A stretch of 64,000 nt of DNA from a virus, in IMG/VR virus record IMGVR_UViG_3300026484_000053, positions 1-64,000 of that record. One strand, 5' to 3'. Positions 33,140 to 41,575 of this stretch are shown here, piece after piece. Numbering within the stretch: the first letter of the stretch is position 1; each line of letters starts with the position of its first letter. Under the pieces are notes generated by a model. That model saw only the letters and a program-made list of their open reading frames with translations. It had not been told where the DNA came from and searched no databases. The translations under genes and the position numbers were made by a program.

Positions 33140-33147
33140 TATTTATA
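33140..33147 (-). promoter_or_regulatory. T4-late-type promoter TATAAATA abutting the ATG
   Basis: Exact box; TATAAATAATTACATG reads into the start codon of the 33134 gene. Confidence 0.7.
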
Positions 33148-33177
33148 ACGCAGCGTCATCTTTACACGTATAATTGC

Positions 33178-33213
33178 ACTTTAATACTCTTTTAATACTA
33201 ATTATGATATAAT
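33178..33213 (+). promoter_or_regulatory. Promoter for DUF1737-like remnant and sspB-like gene
   Basis: TTTAAT, TTTTAAT, then ATGATATAAT (-10 at 33208-33213). Confidence 0.75.
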
Positions 33214-33239
33214 TATAAAAATAAAATTAAAGGATTAAT

Positions 33240-33527
33240 ATGCACAGCACCCGTAACACAGGTCACATAGGTCGACCTGCACGAGCAGTAAAATATAAGC
33301 TAATTAAAGAAGACTCAATTAACGAGCTTAATGAGTTTGTCAATCAGTTTTTATACGATGGATAGAAATGCCAAGGTGGTGTATCAGTAGTTTAAGGTAC
33401 TGAAACTTCCGCTGGAAGTTTCGAAATTCCATCTTATAAGTACAACGGCACGCCTAGGGTAAAACAGTCATTTATACAGGCGATGATATTTACTGATGGT
33501 GTTAAAACGCCTCAAAAAGAGATATAA
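33240..33527 (+). pseudogene. DUF1737-like gene interrupted by two in-frame stops
   Basis: Good RBS (AAAGGA) and ATG. The frame reads KYKLIKEDSINELNEFVN, then DG, TAG at 33363 where the family has Trp (GW), then KCQGGVSVV, TAA at 33393, then sequence ending SFIQAMIF, as in DUF1737 domains (QAM). The frame is otherwise intact over 96 codons. A perfect 9-bp hairpin (33402-33422) follows the second stop by 6 nt. Most simply a young pseudogene (TGG to TAG); readthrough is an alternative. Confidence 0.65.
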
Positions 33528-33563
33528 CAAACAATTAAATTTAAAATTAAAGGAAAGAACAAT

Positions 33564-34037
33564 ATGACAGAACACGAAAAACAAGAAAGAGCAATGGCTG
33601 GATTACAGTTTGCTCTTAAAAAGGCAAGCTTTGAAGTGGCTACATTAATGCTAACTGCAAAGATGCCATTCTTCGTTATTATAGACAGAGATTGCTATAA
33701 TACTATACTTGATGAAGATATAGTAGAAGATTATCCACGAATGATGAAAATAGAGATAGATGGCGACACTCTGCATAATTCTTATATGGAAAACGATAAG
33801 GTAATGGTAATCAATACATATTTTGGCGACGATTCATACAGCATTAAAATACAATTTGAAAATGTATTAGGATTATATGCAGGATCTGATGAACTATTAG
33901 TAGCCGTTCCTTATTTTGAACATCAGGCTTTAATTACTGAAGAAAAAGAACTAGCAAAGAACATGTACAGCATTCAAAAAGCAAAAAGTTTTGAAGCTTT
34001 TAGCAAGCATAATGACTTAAGCAAATTCAAAATATAA
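33564..34037 (+). CDS. SspB-like ClpXP adaptor
   Basis: 157 aa. Order and pattern match SspB, mostly the alpha-proteobacterial form: helical start, FFVIIDRD, EDYPRMMKIEI, then a strand pair ending YSIKIQFENVLGLYAGSD and PYFE. SspB delivers ssrA-tagged proteins to ClpX by binding its zinc domain through a short C-terminal motif; here the tail ends LSKFKI, which could serve. Not a close match, so moderate confidence. Significant beside phage SmpB, ClpX and ClpP. Confidence 0.65.
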   Translation: MTEHEKQERAMAGLQFALKKASFEVATLMLTAKMPFFVIIDRDCYNTILDEDIVEDYPRMMKIEIDGDTLHNSYMENDKVMVINTYFGDDSYSIKIQFENVLGLYAGSDELLVAVPYFEHQALITEEKELAKNMYSIQKAKSFEAFSKHNDLSKFKI

Positions 34038-34038
34038 A

Positions 34039-34066
34039 CGGTAAATGGTAAACGGTAAATGGTAAA
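34039..34066. repeat. 7-bp tandem repeat, four copies
   Basis: CGGTAAA/TGGTAAA alternating x4. It contains the first possible ATG of the RNA ligase gene. Confidence 0.9.
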
Positions 34067-35174
34067 AGATATGAATAAGCAAAGATTTATAAACATGGGA
34101 AGTATTGGGAAATTCAGTGCAGTAGTTAAGAACTTATGTTACCAGGTAGACTACGATGGTAAAGATGAAGAAGGTAACGCTAAGTACTCTTACAAGGAAA
34201 GACCAGTACTTAAGGCGATTGCTACTGAGAAAATACATGGTACTAATATGGCAGTTTGTTATAACGCAGATAGTGGATTTTATGTTCAATCAAGAAAGAA
34301 TATAATTACTCCATTACAGGACAATAACGGCTGTGCGTTCGTTGCAGAGTCTAAAAAAGATGTATGGATGCACATTATCAATGCTCTAGCTGTAGAATAC
34401 AACGTTAATTTAGATACCCATATACTTACTATATACTCAGAATGGTGTGGTGGAAACATTCAACGTAACTCATGCGTATCTGGGCTTGATAAAAGAGCAA
34501 TTATGTTCCAATATTTTAAAGTAAGTCCTTTAGTGCAAGACGAAGAAAATCCAGAAGCAGCAATCTGGTTAGAGACTAGAACAACGCAAGGTTCAATGGG
34601 TAAAGTTTGGGAAGGTAACGCAGACGAGAACATTTTTAATGTTATGGATTTTGAGTATCACGTTATAGAGGTAGATTTTAACAAGCCAGAAGTAGCGCAA
34701 AATTCTATGATTAAACTATTAAAACAAAATGAACTTAATTCACCTACAGCTAAGGCATTTGGTATAGACAAGAATATCTTAGAAGGATATGTTTACACTA
34801 CAATGTTTGAAGGACAACGATACGTTTGGAAAGTAAAGGGAGAAGAACATTCAAAGTCTAGTGGTAAAGTTAAAACTCTTAAAGTAATAGATGAGAAAGA
34901 AGAACAGCTAAAAAGCCACGTAGCGCAAAAAGTAGTGCCTGGATGGAGATTAATGCAAATGTACCAAGAAATTATTAATTCTACATACAACGGTGATGAG
35001 AAGTTACTTAGTATGAAAGACATTGGTATTATGCTAAAATTAGTTAACCAAGATATTGTTAAGGAAGAACTAGATGTCTTAACAGAATCTGGATTTGAAT
35101 TCAAGCACATAAGCTCTTATACTTCTAAGATTATTAAAGCTTGGTTTATCGATAAGATTAATAATAATTTTTAA
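34059..35174 (+). CDS. rnl2: RNA ligase 2 family (T4 Rnl2-like)
   Basis: Nucleotidyl-transfer motif EKIHGTN with Lys58, motif Ia SRKNI, motif III IYSEWCGG, motif IV EGYVY, motif V VWKVKG. 371 aa against 334 in T4 Rnl2. Seals nicks in RNA duplexes. The ATG at 34059 lies in a tandem repeat; an in-frame ATG at 34071 may be the real start. Could act with the CCA-adding enzyme in RNA repair. Confidence 0.9.
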   Translation: MVKDMNKQRFINMGSIGKFSAVVKNLCYQVDYDGKDEEGNAKYSYKERPVLKAIATEKIHGTNMAVCYNADSGFYVQSRKNIITPLQDNNGCAFVAESKKDVWMHIINALAVEYNVNLDTHILTIYSEWCGGNIQRNSCVSGLDKRAIMFQYFKVSPLVQDEENPEAAIWLETRTTQGSMGKVWEGNADENIFNVMDFEYHVIEVDFNKPEVAQNSMIKLLKQNELNSPTAKAFGIDKNILEGYVYTTMFEGQRYVWKVKGEEHSKSSGKVKTLKVIDEKEEQLKSHVAQKVVPGWRLMQMYQEIINSTYNGDEKLLSMKDIGIMLKLVNQDIVKEELDVLTESGFEFKHISSYTSKIIKAWFIDKINNNF

Positions 35175-35202
35175 TGTTCCTTTAATCTCTTTGTGTTATA
35201 AT
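35173..35202 (+). promoter_or_regulatory. Promoter for 35299-38575 unit
   Basis: TTTAAT then TTTGTGTTATAAT (-10 at 35197-35202). The leader TATATGATAAACACTTA is shared with the 51264 promoter. Confidence 0.75.
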
Positions 35203-35223
35203 TATATATGATAAACACTTATA

Positions 35224-35259
35224 CAACAGCATCAACAGCATCAACAGCTACAACAGCTG
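35224..35259. repeat. 9-bp tandem repeat, four copies
   Basis: CAACAGCAT x2, then CAACAGCTA and CAACAGCTG, in the leader of the 35299 gene. Confidence 0.9.
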
Positions 35260-35298
35260 CGTAAGATTTTATTAAAATTTAACACAAAGAGAGACAAA

Positions 35299-35622
35299 AT
35301 GGAAAAAGAAATTAAACACGTATTAACAACTTACAGTGCTTTAACAATACAAGAACTTAAAGACAAAAAACAAAGTACAATTGCAATATTAAGCCGTTGT
35401 AACGATGAGCTAGAAATAACAATACATTTAAGAGAAAAAATGATGAAAGACGTGTCAAATTATACTAATAGAGAATTCGATCTTATTTTTGCTGAAGCAG
35501 ATAGACTAAGCATGGAAAATCTTAAGTTACAAATGATAGTACTAAACAGTGATAGAGCTATACAAATTAAATCAAACGAAGTTAAATCAAACGAAGTTAA
35601 ATCAAACGAAGAAGGAAAATAA
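35299..35622 (+). CDS. Unknown 107-aa helical protein
   Basis: RBS AAAGAGAGAC. Helical/coiled-coil composition. The C-terminus (NEVKS x3) comes from a 15-bp tandem repeat. No family recognised. Confidence 0.65.
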   Translation: MEKEIKHVLTTYSALTIQELKDKKQSTIAILSRCNDELEITIHLREKMMKDVSNYTNREFDLIFAEADRLSMENLKLQMIVLNSDRAIQIKSNEVKSNEVKSNEEGK

Positions 35623-35623
35623 C

Positions 35624-35914
35624 ATGGCACACGCAAACGTAAGTGACGTAAAACAAGAGCACAAAGAAATCGATAAAGAAACAAGAGCTGGTACAACTGC
35701 AATTTATAACAATAACAAGAGAGTAGAAGAAATAAGAGAATGTTTTACAGATAGAACTCTTCCTGCTAAAGTGTTAGACTTTATATTTTCTGGTCCTGAT
35801 AACGATCAAGAATCTCCAATTGAAATTGCTTTAAAAGAAAATAAAGCTAAAAAGCAAAAAGAAGCTGAAGCTGCTAAAATTGCTTTAAGCGAAAAATACA
35901 AATCTCAGGATTAA
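35624..35914 (+). CDS. Unknown 96-aa protein
   Basis: Start at 35624 (GAAGGAAAATAAC upstream), directly behind the previous stop. Helical, ends in an Ala/Lys/Glu-rich tail. No family recognised. Confidence 0.65.
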   Translation: MAHANVSDVKQEHKEIDKETRAGTTAIYNNNKRVEEIRECFTDRTLPAKVLDFIFSGPDNDQESPIEIALKENKAKKQKEAEAAKIALSEKYKSQD

Positions 35915-35917
35915 ATT

Positions 35918-36367
35918 ATGAATGACTTATTACATACGTCACCTAGCTTGAAAAAAGAAAGAATCGACACGTATTTTATGGAACATGCTAAATTAGCATC
36001 TACTATGAGTTACTGTAAAAGAAATCTTGTTGGATCTGTTATTGTTAAAGATAACAGAATTATATCTGAAGGTAGAAATGGAACTGTTGAATCTTCAGAT
36101 AATTGCTGCGAAGAATCTTATAATGGAGAGTTTATTACTAAAAATTCAGTAGTGCATGCTGAAGCTAACGCTATCTTATTCGCTGCTAGACATGGTATAA
36201 GCACACTTGGTTGTACGATTTACATTACTCTTAGTCCTTGTATGGAGTGTGCTAAAATGATTATTCAGTCAGGCATTAAAAGAGTAGTTTATAAAGATGA
36301 TTATAGAGATCTTTCAGGAATTGAGTTCCTTAAAGAAAACAATATAATACCAGTGAAGTTAGGATAA
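35918..36367 (+). CDS. cd: dCMP deaminase
   Basis: 149 aa. Zinc-dependent deaminase motifs HAEANAILFA and SPCMECAKMI, as in phage dCMP deaminases. Makes dUMP from dCMP, feeding ThyX (61747). It competes with gp42 for dCMP, so the two set the T to hmC balance. Confidence 0.9.
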   Translation: MNDLLHTSPSLKKERIDTYFMEHAKLASTMSYCKRNLVGSVIVKDNRIISEGRNGTVESSDNCCEESYNGEFITKNSVVHAEANAILFAARHGISTLGCTIYITLSPCMECAKMIIQSGIKRVVYKDDYRDLSGIEFLKENNIIPVKLG

Positions 36368-36374
36368 AGACATA

Positions 36375-36980
36375 ATGCAAGAAGTACAAGAAACGCATGA
36401 AGTACAAGAAGTACAGGAAACGAAATTGCATAATTCTATTCTAAATTACGAAGGCAATTTTGTATCGTTAGAAACAGTGCAATACACGCAAGATGGAATA
36501 GATAAAGAGTGGGAATGCGTTAAGTCTATGGATTCAGTTCATATAGCTGTATTTGATGAAGACGCAGAGATATTCTATTTAGCTAAACAAGTTAGAATAC
36601 CAGTTCTAGTTAACGACTCGTCTAACGATGGTATTGTTTACGAATTATGCGCTGGTTGCGTAGATAAAGACAAGAGTATTGAAGAAATTGCACAAGAAGA
36701 AGTACAAGAAGAACTTGGTTTTGACGTACCGTTAGACAAATTAATGTATGTTAAGTCTCTTAAATCTTCTGTAGGTACATCAGGTAGTACATCTCATTTA
36801 TTTTCTTGTAAAGTTAATTCTAGCATGAGAGTAAATGCAGGTGGTGGTACAGAACACGAAAATATTGAAGTACACGAATTACACTTTGAAGACTTTGACC
36901 AATTCATGTGGAACTCAGATGTACACACAGACGCTATAACTATGATGTCATTATGCCAGTTCAGATATGAAAAATTGTAA
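36375..36980 (+). CDS. Nudix hydrolase
   Basis: 201 aa. The Nudix helix AQEEVQEELGF is clear (E-E-x2-E-E-x-G), with the first Glu of the box replaced by Lys and the Arg by Glu. General layout is like ADP-ribose / nucleotide-sugar pyrophosphatases. The N-terminus is a 9-bp micro-repeat (QEVQETHEVQEVQET). Substrate unknown: with Sir2 and sugar-nucleotide genes nearby, ADP-ribose or NDP-sugar are candidates. Confidence 0.78.
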   Translation: MQEVQETHEVQEVQETKLHNSILNYEGNFVSLETVQYTQDGIDKEWECVKSMDSVHIAVFDEDAEIFYLAKQVRIPVLVNDSSNDGIVYELCAGCVDKDKSIEEIAQEEVQEELGFDVPLDKLMYVKSLKSSVGTSGSTSHLFSCKVNSSMRVNAGGGTEHENIEVHELHFEDFDQFMWNSDVHTDAITMMSLCQFRYEKL

Positions 36981-36989
36981 AGGAATAAA

Positions 36990-37925
36990 ATGCCACATGA
37001 AACCCATGAAACCCATGAAACCCAAGAAGAAACTAAATTAGTCTATGCTAAAAATATTATTTACTCAGTTACTGATATTGAATGGCAGTATTTAGACATC
37101 GATTATAGTAGTAATAAGTCTGATTACAAGAATGATGTAACTAAAGGTACTAAGTACGGAGACGAGTTATTAAAATGCTTTAAGTACGCATATAAGAAAC
37201 ATGATAAGAAACATCCAGTAATAATTACTCAAGCACAGTCAGGTCATATTAAAGCATACGATCCTATATTTACTATAGAATCTATAGACCAATCTGAAGC
37301 TAATAAGTTCAGAGATTATTTAGTATCGTACGTTAACAAGGTAGGAGATATCATTACTCATGACATTTGTAATGAATATGCATATGCATTTGACTATTCA
37401 GAAAACACGATTAAAGCTAATGACTTAAAGATGAATCTAGACAATGGTGAAGATAAAGCTGTTCTTAAAGAAATTCGAAAGTTCGAAAAATACGACGCTA
37501 AAGACTTAAACATAGAAATTGATGCTGTAAATATAGCTGCTTGTTTAGATATGTGCGTTAGACCAGGCAGTGATATTAGAGATGCTCTTGAATCAATTAA
37601 TAATTTAAAAGTAACTTATGTTTGTAACTTCGATGGAAAAGCTAAAGAGTATAAAGACGTAATTAAAGACATTATTAGAGTTATTAAACAATGCAGCATT
37701 AAAGTTATTGTAGTAATGAAAGTTACTCCTAAACTTTTTAATAAGATTAGTACTAAAAAGAAGTTAGTTAATTTAACTTCTGAAGCTTCAGAACTTGGAG
37801 TTAATGTAGTAGAAAATAATACTAATTTCAGAACAAAGCTAGTTAAGTGCACGTACGAAGAAAAATTTGATAACTTAATTGGCACTAGAGACGTGTCGTT
37901 TGATATAAAAAATATAAAGGAGTAA
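36990..37925 (+). CDS. Unknown 311-aa protein with HET micro-repeat
   Basis: The 9-bp tandem repeat CATGAAACC gives HET x3 right after the start. The rest is alpha/beta, Lys/Asp-rich: ITQAQSGHIKAYDP, VCNFDGKAKEYKD, SIKVIVVMKVTPK. No family recognised, no membrane segment. Confidence 0.7.
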   Translation: MPHETHETHETQEETKLVYAKNIIYSVTDIEWQYLDIDYSSNKSDYKNDVTKGTKYGDELLKCFKYAYKKHDKKHPVIITQAQSGHIKAYDPIFTIESIDQSEANKFRDYLVSYVNKVGDIITHDICNEYAYAFDYSENTIKANDLKMNLDNGEDKAVLKEIRKFEKYDAKDLNIEIDAVNIAACLDMCVRPGSDIRDALESINNLKVTYVCNFDGKAKEYKDVIKDIIRVIKQCSIKVIVVMKVTPKLFNKISTKKKLVNLTSEASELGVNVVENNTNFRTKLVKCTYEEKFDNLIGTRDVSFDIKNIKE

Positions 37926-37930
37926 ATAAG

Positions 37931-38233
37931 ATGAAGAAAATAGAAGATAAAACTAGAAACGCTAACAAAGCAATTAAATACTATCTAGAAACACTTATAG
38001 CTGAATGTAAAGAAGCTAGAGATGAAGTAGAAAAACAAGCTTGTAACTGCATAATAGCTAAGCTAAAGGATATTAAGAAAAGAGGCGTTAGAGAAGATGG
38101 TGAAAGAATAAGAAATTACATTGATACTCTTAAAGTAAAAATGCAAGCATCGCTTAGTAGTAGTGATTATCAGATTTACAAAGGTGCTAGACAAAAGTTA
38201 AAGCAAATTGTAAAACAACTGATTAAAGGATAA
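37931..38233 (+). CDS. Unknown 100-aa basic helical protein
   Basis: AAGGAGTAAATAAG before the ATG. All-helical, Lys/Arg-rich; could bind nucleic acid. Family not recognised. Confidence 0.65.
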   Translation: MKKIEDKTRNANKAIKYYLETLIAECKEARDEVEKQACNCIIAKLKDIKKRGVREDGERIRNYIDTLKVKMQASLSSSDYQIYKGARQKLKQIVKQLIKG

Positions 38234-38236
38234 TAG

Positions 38237-38575
38237 ATGCCATTAACAAATATATTAGGTGCAGGTGATTTAAGTGGGAAAAGAAATGTAAGAAATACAA
38301 TATTAAGATTTGGAAATGAAGATATAAACGCGATTATACGAGAGTTAGAAGTAATTAATCTTACAGGTCAATTACTTCATATTAAATCTAACAAGGATTT
38401 AGTACTTAAATTCTTTAAGGATTACATTAAATATAATCCTGAGCGTAAAGTATTTTCAACGAATAGTGAAGACAGGTATGATATTGCATTGAATATTAAC
38501 GAGCTAATTGAGCAAGTACCATTCGGATTAGTTGAGTTATTAACTCCTGAAGACGTAAATAAAAGTCATTTGTAA
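38237..38575 (+). CDS. Unknown 112-aa protein
   Basis: ATG 3 bp after the previous stop. Contains LLHIKSNKDLVLKFFKDYIKYNPE; helical. Family not recognised. A 9-bp tandem repeat (CAGTAACGG type) follows the stop. Confidence 0.65.
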   Translation: MPLTNILGAGDLSGKRNVRNTILRFGNEDINAIIRELEVINLTGQLLHIKSNKDLVLKFFKDYIKYNPERKVFSTNSEDRYDIALNINELIEQVPFGLVELLTPEDVNKSHL

Positions 38576-38627
38576 TGACAGTAGCAGTAACGGCAGTAAC
38601 GGTAATAACGGTAATAAAGGCATTAAA

Positions 38628-38852
38628 ATGAATACGCACAGAGCGCACAGAGCACCAAGTAAAACGCAGCAAGAAATTAAATTTGCGCATGATAATAAAG
38701 TAGCAAATAGAGAATATAATATGTCTTATGAAGAAATTGCTAAAGAACTTAATATTACAGTAAGCGAAGTACAAATAGCTGAAAAATCAGCTATGAAAGT
38801 ATTTAAGCATCCAGTTAACGGTAATCTTTTAAAAGATTACCTGTCTATGTAA
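38628..38852 (+). CDS. Small HTH protein, sigma-region-4-like
   Basis: 74 aa. MSYEEIAKELNITVSEVQIAEKSAMKVFKHP (split: SYEEIAKELNIT, then SEVQIAEKSAMKVF) fits the sigma70 region 4 / LuxR-type helix-turn-helix. Likely a DNA-binding transcription regulator. A short repeat (RAHRA) is at the N-terminus. Confidence 0.72.
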   Translation: MNTHRAHRAPSKTQQEIKFAHDNKVANREYNMSYEEIAKELNITVSEVQIAEKSAMKVFKHPVNGNLLKDYLSM

Positions 38853-38883
38853 ACGCATAAATAAAAATAAAGAAAGGACATAT

Positions 38884-40125
38884 ATGTCACAAAATAAATT
38901 AAGGTTCTTAAATTACGATCAGGAGTTTAAGTTTCAAGGTTTAAAACAAATGAGAGATACAGATGTTTACACTGTAACAGATAATAACTATTTAGCTAAT
39001 TTAACAACTTCCGAAACAGTACTACATGCTGGTAAAAACACATCTGGTCATAAACATGACGGATTAGACGAAGTGTATATGTTTACTAAAGGACATGGAG
39101 ATATCGAAATAGATCAAGTAAGATTTAGTGTAGAAGCAGGCGATATCGTGCATGTTAAAGGCGGCGAATTCCATAAAGTATTTAATACAGGAACTTCTGA
39201 CCTTATATTTGTAGCAATATTTCAAAAGTATACAAGACCAGAAGACGAAGCTATTAGTTCTACTAAAGGTATTCTGTTAGCAGGTGGAAGTGGCACAAGA
39301 TTAAGCCCTTATACTATTACAAGTTCAAAACAAGAGGCAATTGTGTATTCTAAACCAATGATTTATTATCCTTTAAGTACTCTAATGATGGCTGGTATTA
39401 AAGATATTCTTATTATTTCTACTCCTGTGGATCTTCCTAACTATGAGAAGATGTTAGGAGACGGATCTGATCTGGGAATAAACATAGAGTATAAAGTACA
39501 AGAAAATCCAGGTGGAATAGCTGAAGCATTTATCTTAGGTGAAGACTTTATTGATAATCATGATGTAGCACTTATTCTTGGAGATAATCTTTTCTATGGT
39601 GCAGGATTTACTGAAATACTTGAAGGTGCAAGAAGACAGGCGCAAAATGGTAATGGTGTTATATTTGGATATGAAGTTAAAGACCCTGAGAGGTTCGGAG
39701 TGATTGAAGCCCAAGGTTCAAGAATTATCTCTTTAGAAGAAAAGCCACAACATCCTAAGTCAAATATAGCTTCAGTAGGATTATATTTCTTACCTGCAGA
39801 TTGTGTATCAAAAGCAAAGAACATTAAACCTTCTAAAAGAGGCGAACTTGAAATTACAGATGTTCTTAATGAATTTCTATCTGAAGGAAGACTTCAGTTA
39901 AAAGAACTTGGTAGAGGCTTTGCGTATTTCGATTGCGGTACGATTGAGAGCCTATTTGAAGCTTCAAACTTTGTTAGGACGATTGAGAGTTGCACTAATG
40001 CTAAAATAGGATTAATTGAAGAAGTAGCTTATAACAAAGGTTACATCACAGCGGAGCAGCTTAATAAGTGTAAAAAATACGATAAAGTAGAACTTGGTTA
40101 TTACCTAAAATCGATAGCTCAATAG
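38884..40125 (+). CDS. rmlA: Cupin-RmlA fusion: glucose-1-phosphate thymidylyltransferase
   Basis: 413 aa. Residues 1-115: cupin with HKHDGLDEVYMF and GEFHKVFN metal motifs. Residues 125-413: RmlA core with GILLAGGSGTRLSP, SKPMIYYPLSTLM, LGDNLFYG, LEEKPQHPKS, GLYFLP. RmlA makes dTDP-glucose, the precursor for RmlB (42892) and the Fdt enzymes. The cupin could be a sugar-nucleotide isomerase/epimerase-like domain or regulatory. The fused form is unusual. Confidence 0.9.
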   Translation: MSQNKLRFLNYDQEFKFQGLKQMRDTDVYTVTDNNYLANLTTSETVLHAGKNTSGHKHDGLDEVYMFTKGHGDIEIDQVRFSVEAGDIVHVKGGEFHKVFNTGTSDLIFVAIFQKYTRPEDEAISSTKGILLAGGSGTRLSPYTITSSKQEAIVYSKPMIYYPLSTLMMAGIKDILIISTPVDLPNYEKMLGDGSDLGINIEYKVQENPGGIAEAFILGEDFIDNHDVALILGDNLFYGAGFTEILEGARRQAQNGNGVIFGYEVKDPERFGVIEAQGSRIISLEEKPQHPKSNIASVGLYFLPADCVSKAKNIKPSKRGELEITDVLNEFLSEGRLQLKELGRGFAYFDCGTIESLFEASNFVRTIESCTNAKIGLIEEVAYNKGYITAEQLNKCKKYDKVELGYYLKSIAQ

Positions 40126-40141
40126 AGCTGAAAGAGAGATA

Positions 40142-40594
40142 ATTACGGGATCATTAATAATACTATTAATAGTAGCAGCACTAGGATTTGTATTCGGAGA
40201 TGGAGCTTTTGGAGCTAAGCTAGTAAATGCTTTTAATTGGTTAAACACTATGCACTACATTGGGTTTATTATCTTAGGTGTTGTTTCATCTGCGCTGTTT
40301 GTTTTTATGACACTAAGTTCTGGAGCTGTAGCGAGTGATAAATTTGGAAAGCTAGGTACAGCGATAACAGCAGGAGCAGGTGGTATTATAGGAATTGTTA
40401 TTGCTATAATTTTATTAGCTTTTCCAGCCGTTAACATATTTGTAACTTACGAAGTTATGTCACTGATAAACGTTGACGCAACATCGATGTCTGAAATAGG
40501 TCAAGATGCTTGGAATATGATATTCATATACGCTTTAATATTTTTAGCTGCTCTTGGCGTTTCATCTGTTAAGAAGAAGCATTTTAAAGATTAG
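40142..40594 (+). CDS. Membrane protein with non-standard start
   Basis: The frame is open and hydrophobic from 40118, but the first ATG (40250) would cut off a convincing membrane segment (SLIILLIVAALGFVFGDGAF). I place the start at ATT 40142, 5 nt after AAAGAG. Four hydrophobic segments with Gly-rich TAGAGGIIGIV and a short basic tail. Family not recognised; a holin- or transporter-like role cannot be judged. A 9-bp hairpin follows. Confidence 0.5.
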   Translation: MTGSLIILLIVAALGFVFGDGAFGAKLVNAFNWLNTMHYIGFIILGVVSSALFVFMTLSSGAVASDKFGKLGTAITAGAGGIIGIVIAIILLAFPAVNIFVTYEVMSLINVDATSMSEIGQDAWNMIFIYALIFLAALGVSSVKKKHFKD

Positions 40595-40596
40595 AC

Positions 40597-40618
40597 GTGT
40601 ATAACGCACGTTATACAC
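40597..40618 (+). terminator. Terminator-like hairpin
   Basis: GTGTATAAC - GCAC - GTTATACAC, perfect 9-bp stem just after the 40594 stop. Confidence 0.65.
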
Positions 40619-40620
40619 TC

Positions 40621-40628
40621 AATAAATA
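40621..40628 (+). promoter_or_regulatory. Possible late promoter AATAAATA
   Basis: 7 of 8 match to TATAAATA, 23 bp before the ATG at 40652 (same spacing as 4498-4505 to 4527). Fits late expression of the PAAR pair. Confidence 0.45.
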
Positions 40629-40651
40629 ACAATAAAACGTAGGATAAAACA

Positions 40652-41575
40652 ATGGATGGAATAAACATCGTAAACGTAATGAATGACTTAATTACTCATT
40701 ACGGAACAACTTATAACTACACTTGTACAGATAATATTAGTCAAGACGATACAACAATTGTTCTTGACAGTGCTGTCTTCCAGTGTGATGGATCTTTAGT
40801 AGGTCATCCGGTAAGTATAACAATAATAGATAATGTTACTACTGAAGAAGAAGATGACGAAGGTAATACAGTAACTACTACAGAGCAAGTACCCCAAGTT
40901 GTTTTTAGCGGTACCATACAAGAGCACGTATCAGGAACTGAATTCACACTAAGCGGTACTATTAACATCGAAAAGAATGACGATGACTGTGATGGAAGCG
41001 ACTCGTGCCAATTAAATCGAACAGCTACAATAGTTGAGATAGGACTTAATCCTAATGTTCTTAGTTTGTGCAACTCTTGTATAGATCAAATGAATTCTGC
41101 TAACGCTGGTATAATGACAGAGTACTACTTTCCTACAACTCATGATACTTTTACGAAATACGCCGATTGGGCTGAAGAAATGATATCTTATGCAGACTCT
41201 TGGAAAGACCCAGACTTTTTAAACAACAAGATGTCAGATTGGATTGTAAAGATGGAAGCACCGAATACTCCATGCGATTTAATTGGAGAAGCTAATATAA
41301 GTGCTTATATTATTAATATAACATCAATGAAAGATGAAGCGCTACAAATGCAAACTGATATTAAGGCTTACTTCGCTAGGTTAAAAAAGAATATTGTTAT
41401 GTGGAAAGTAGAAGCTAAAATGACGTCAGGACAGCCTTCTGATGGGATTTACGGTTCGTTAAGTTCAGAAAGTAAAGCTAAAGTTGATGACTTGTTAGAT
41501 TACAACGCTGCTCACACAGCTGAAGAATATAATGAATATAAGCAGCAGCTAATGCTTGATCTTAAGATAGACTAA
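40652..41575 (+). CDS. Probable virion/baseplate protein upstream of PAAR
   Basis: 307 aa. The N-terminal beta-rich domain has several Cys (TCTDN, FQCDG, DDDCDGSDSC, SLCNSCID), followed by a helical C-terminal half with Trp/Asp. Its TAA shares one base with the ATG of the PAAR gene, so the products are made together. A tail-spike or tip-adaptor function is inferred from that coupling. Confidence 0.6.
   Translation: MDGINIVNVMNDLITHYGTTYNYTCTDNISQDDTTIVLDSAVFQCDGSLVGHPVSITIIDNVTTEEEDDEGNTVTTTEQVPQVVFSGTIQEHVSGTEFTLSGTINIEKNDDDCDGSDSCQLNRTATIVEIGLNPNVLSLCNSCIDQMNSANAGIMTEYYFPTTHDTFTKYADWAEEMISYADSWKDPDFLNNKMSDWIVKMEAPNTPCDLIGEANISAYIINITSMKDEALQMQTDIKAYFARLKKNIVMWKVEAKMTSGQPSDGIYGSLSSESKAKVDDLLDYNAAHTAEEYNEYKQQLMLDLKID

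Noticed and set aside
33351-33422. T4 gene 60-type translational bypass (GAT GGA TAG and later GGA)
   Set aside because: The would-be skipped segment encodes the conserved KCQGGVSV part of the domain and a second stop; nonsense lesions or readthrough explain it better.
33135-33563. tmRNA gene next to the SspB-like gene
   Set aside because: The place and size were attractive, but there is no tRNA-like acceptor pair, T-loop or tag-frame, and the sequence reads as a DUF1737-like protein frame.
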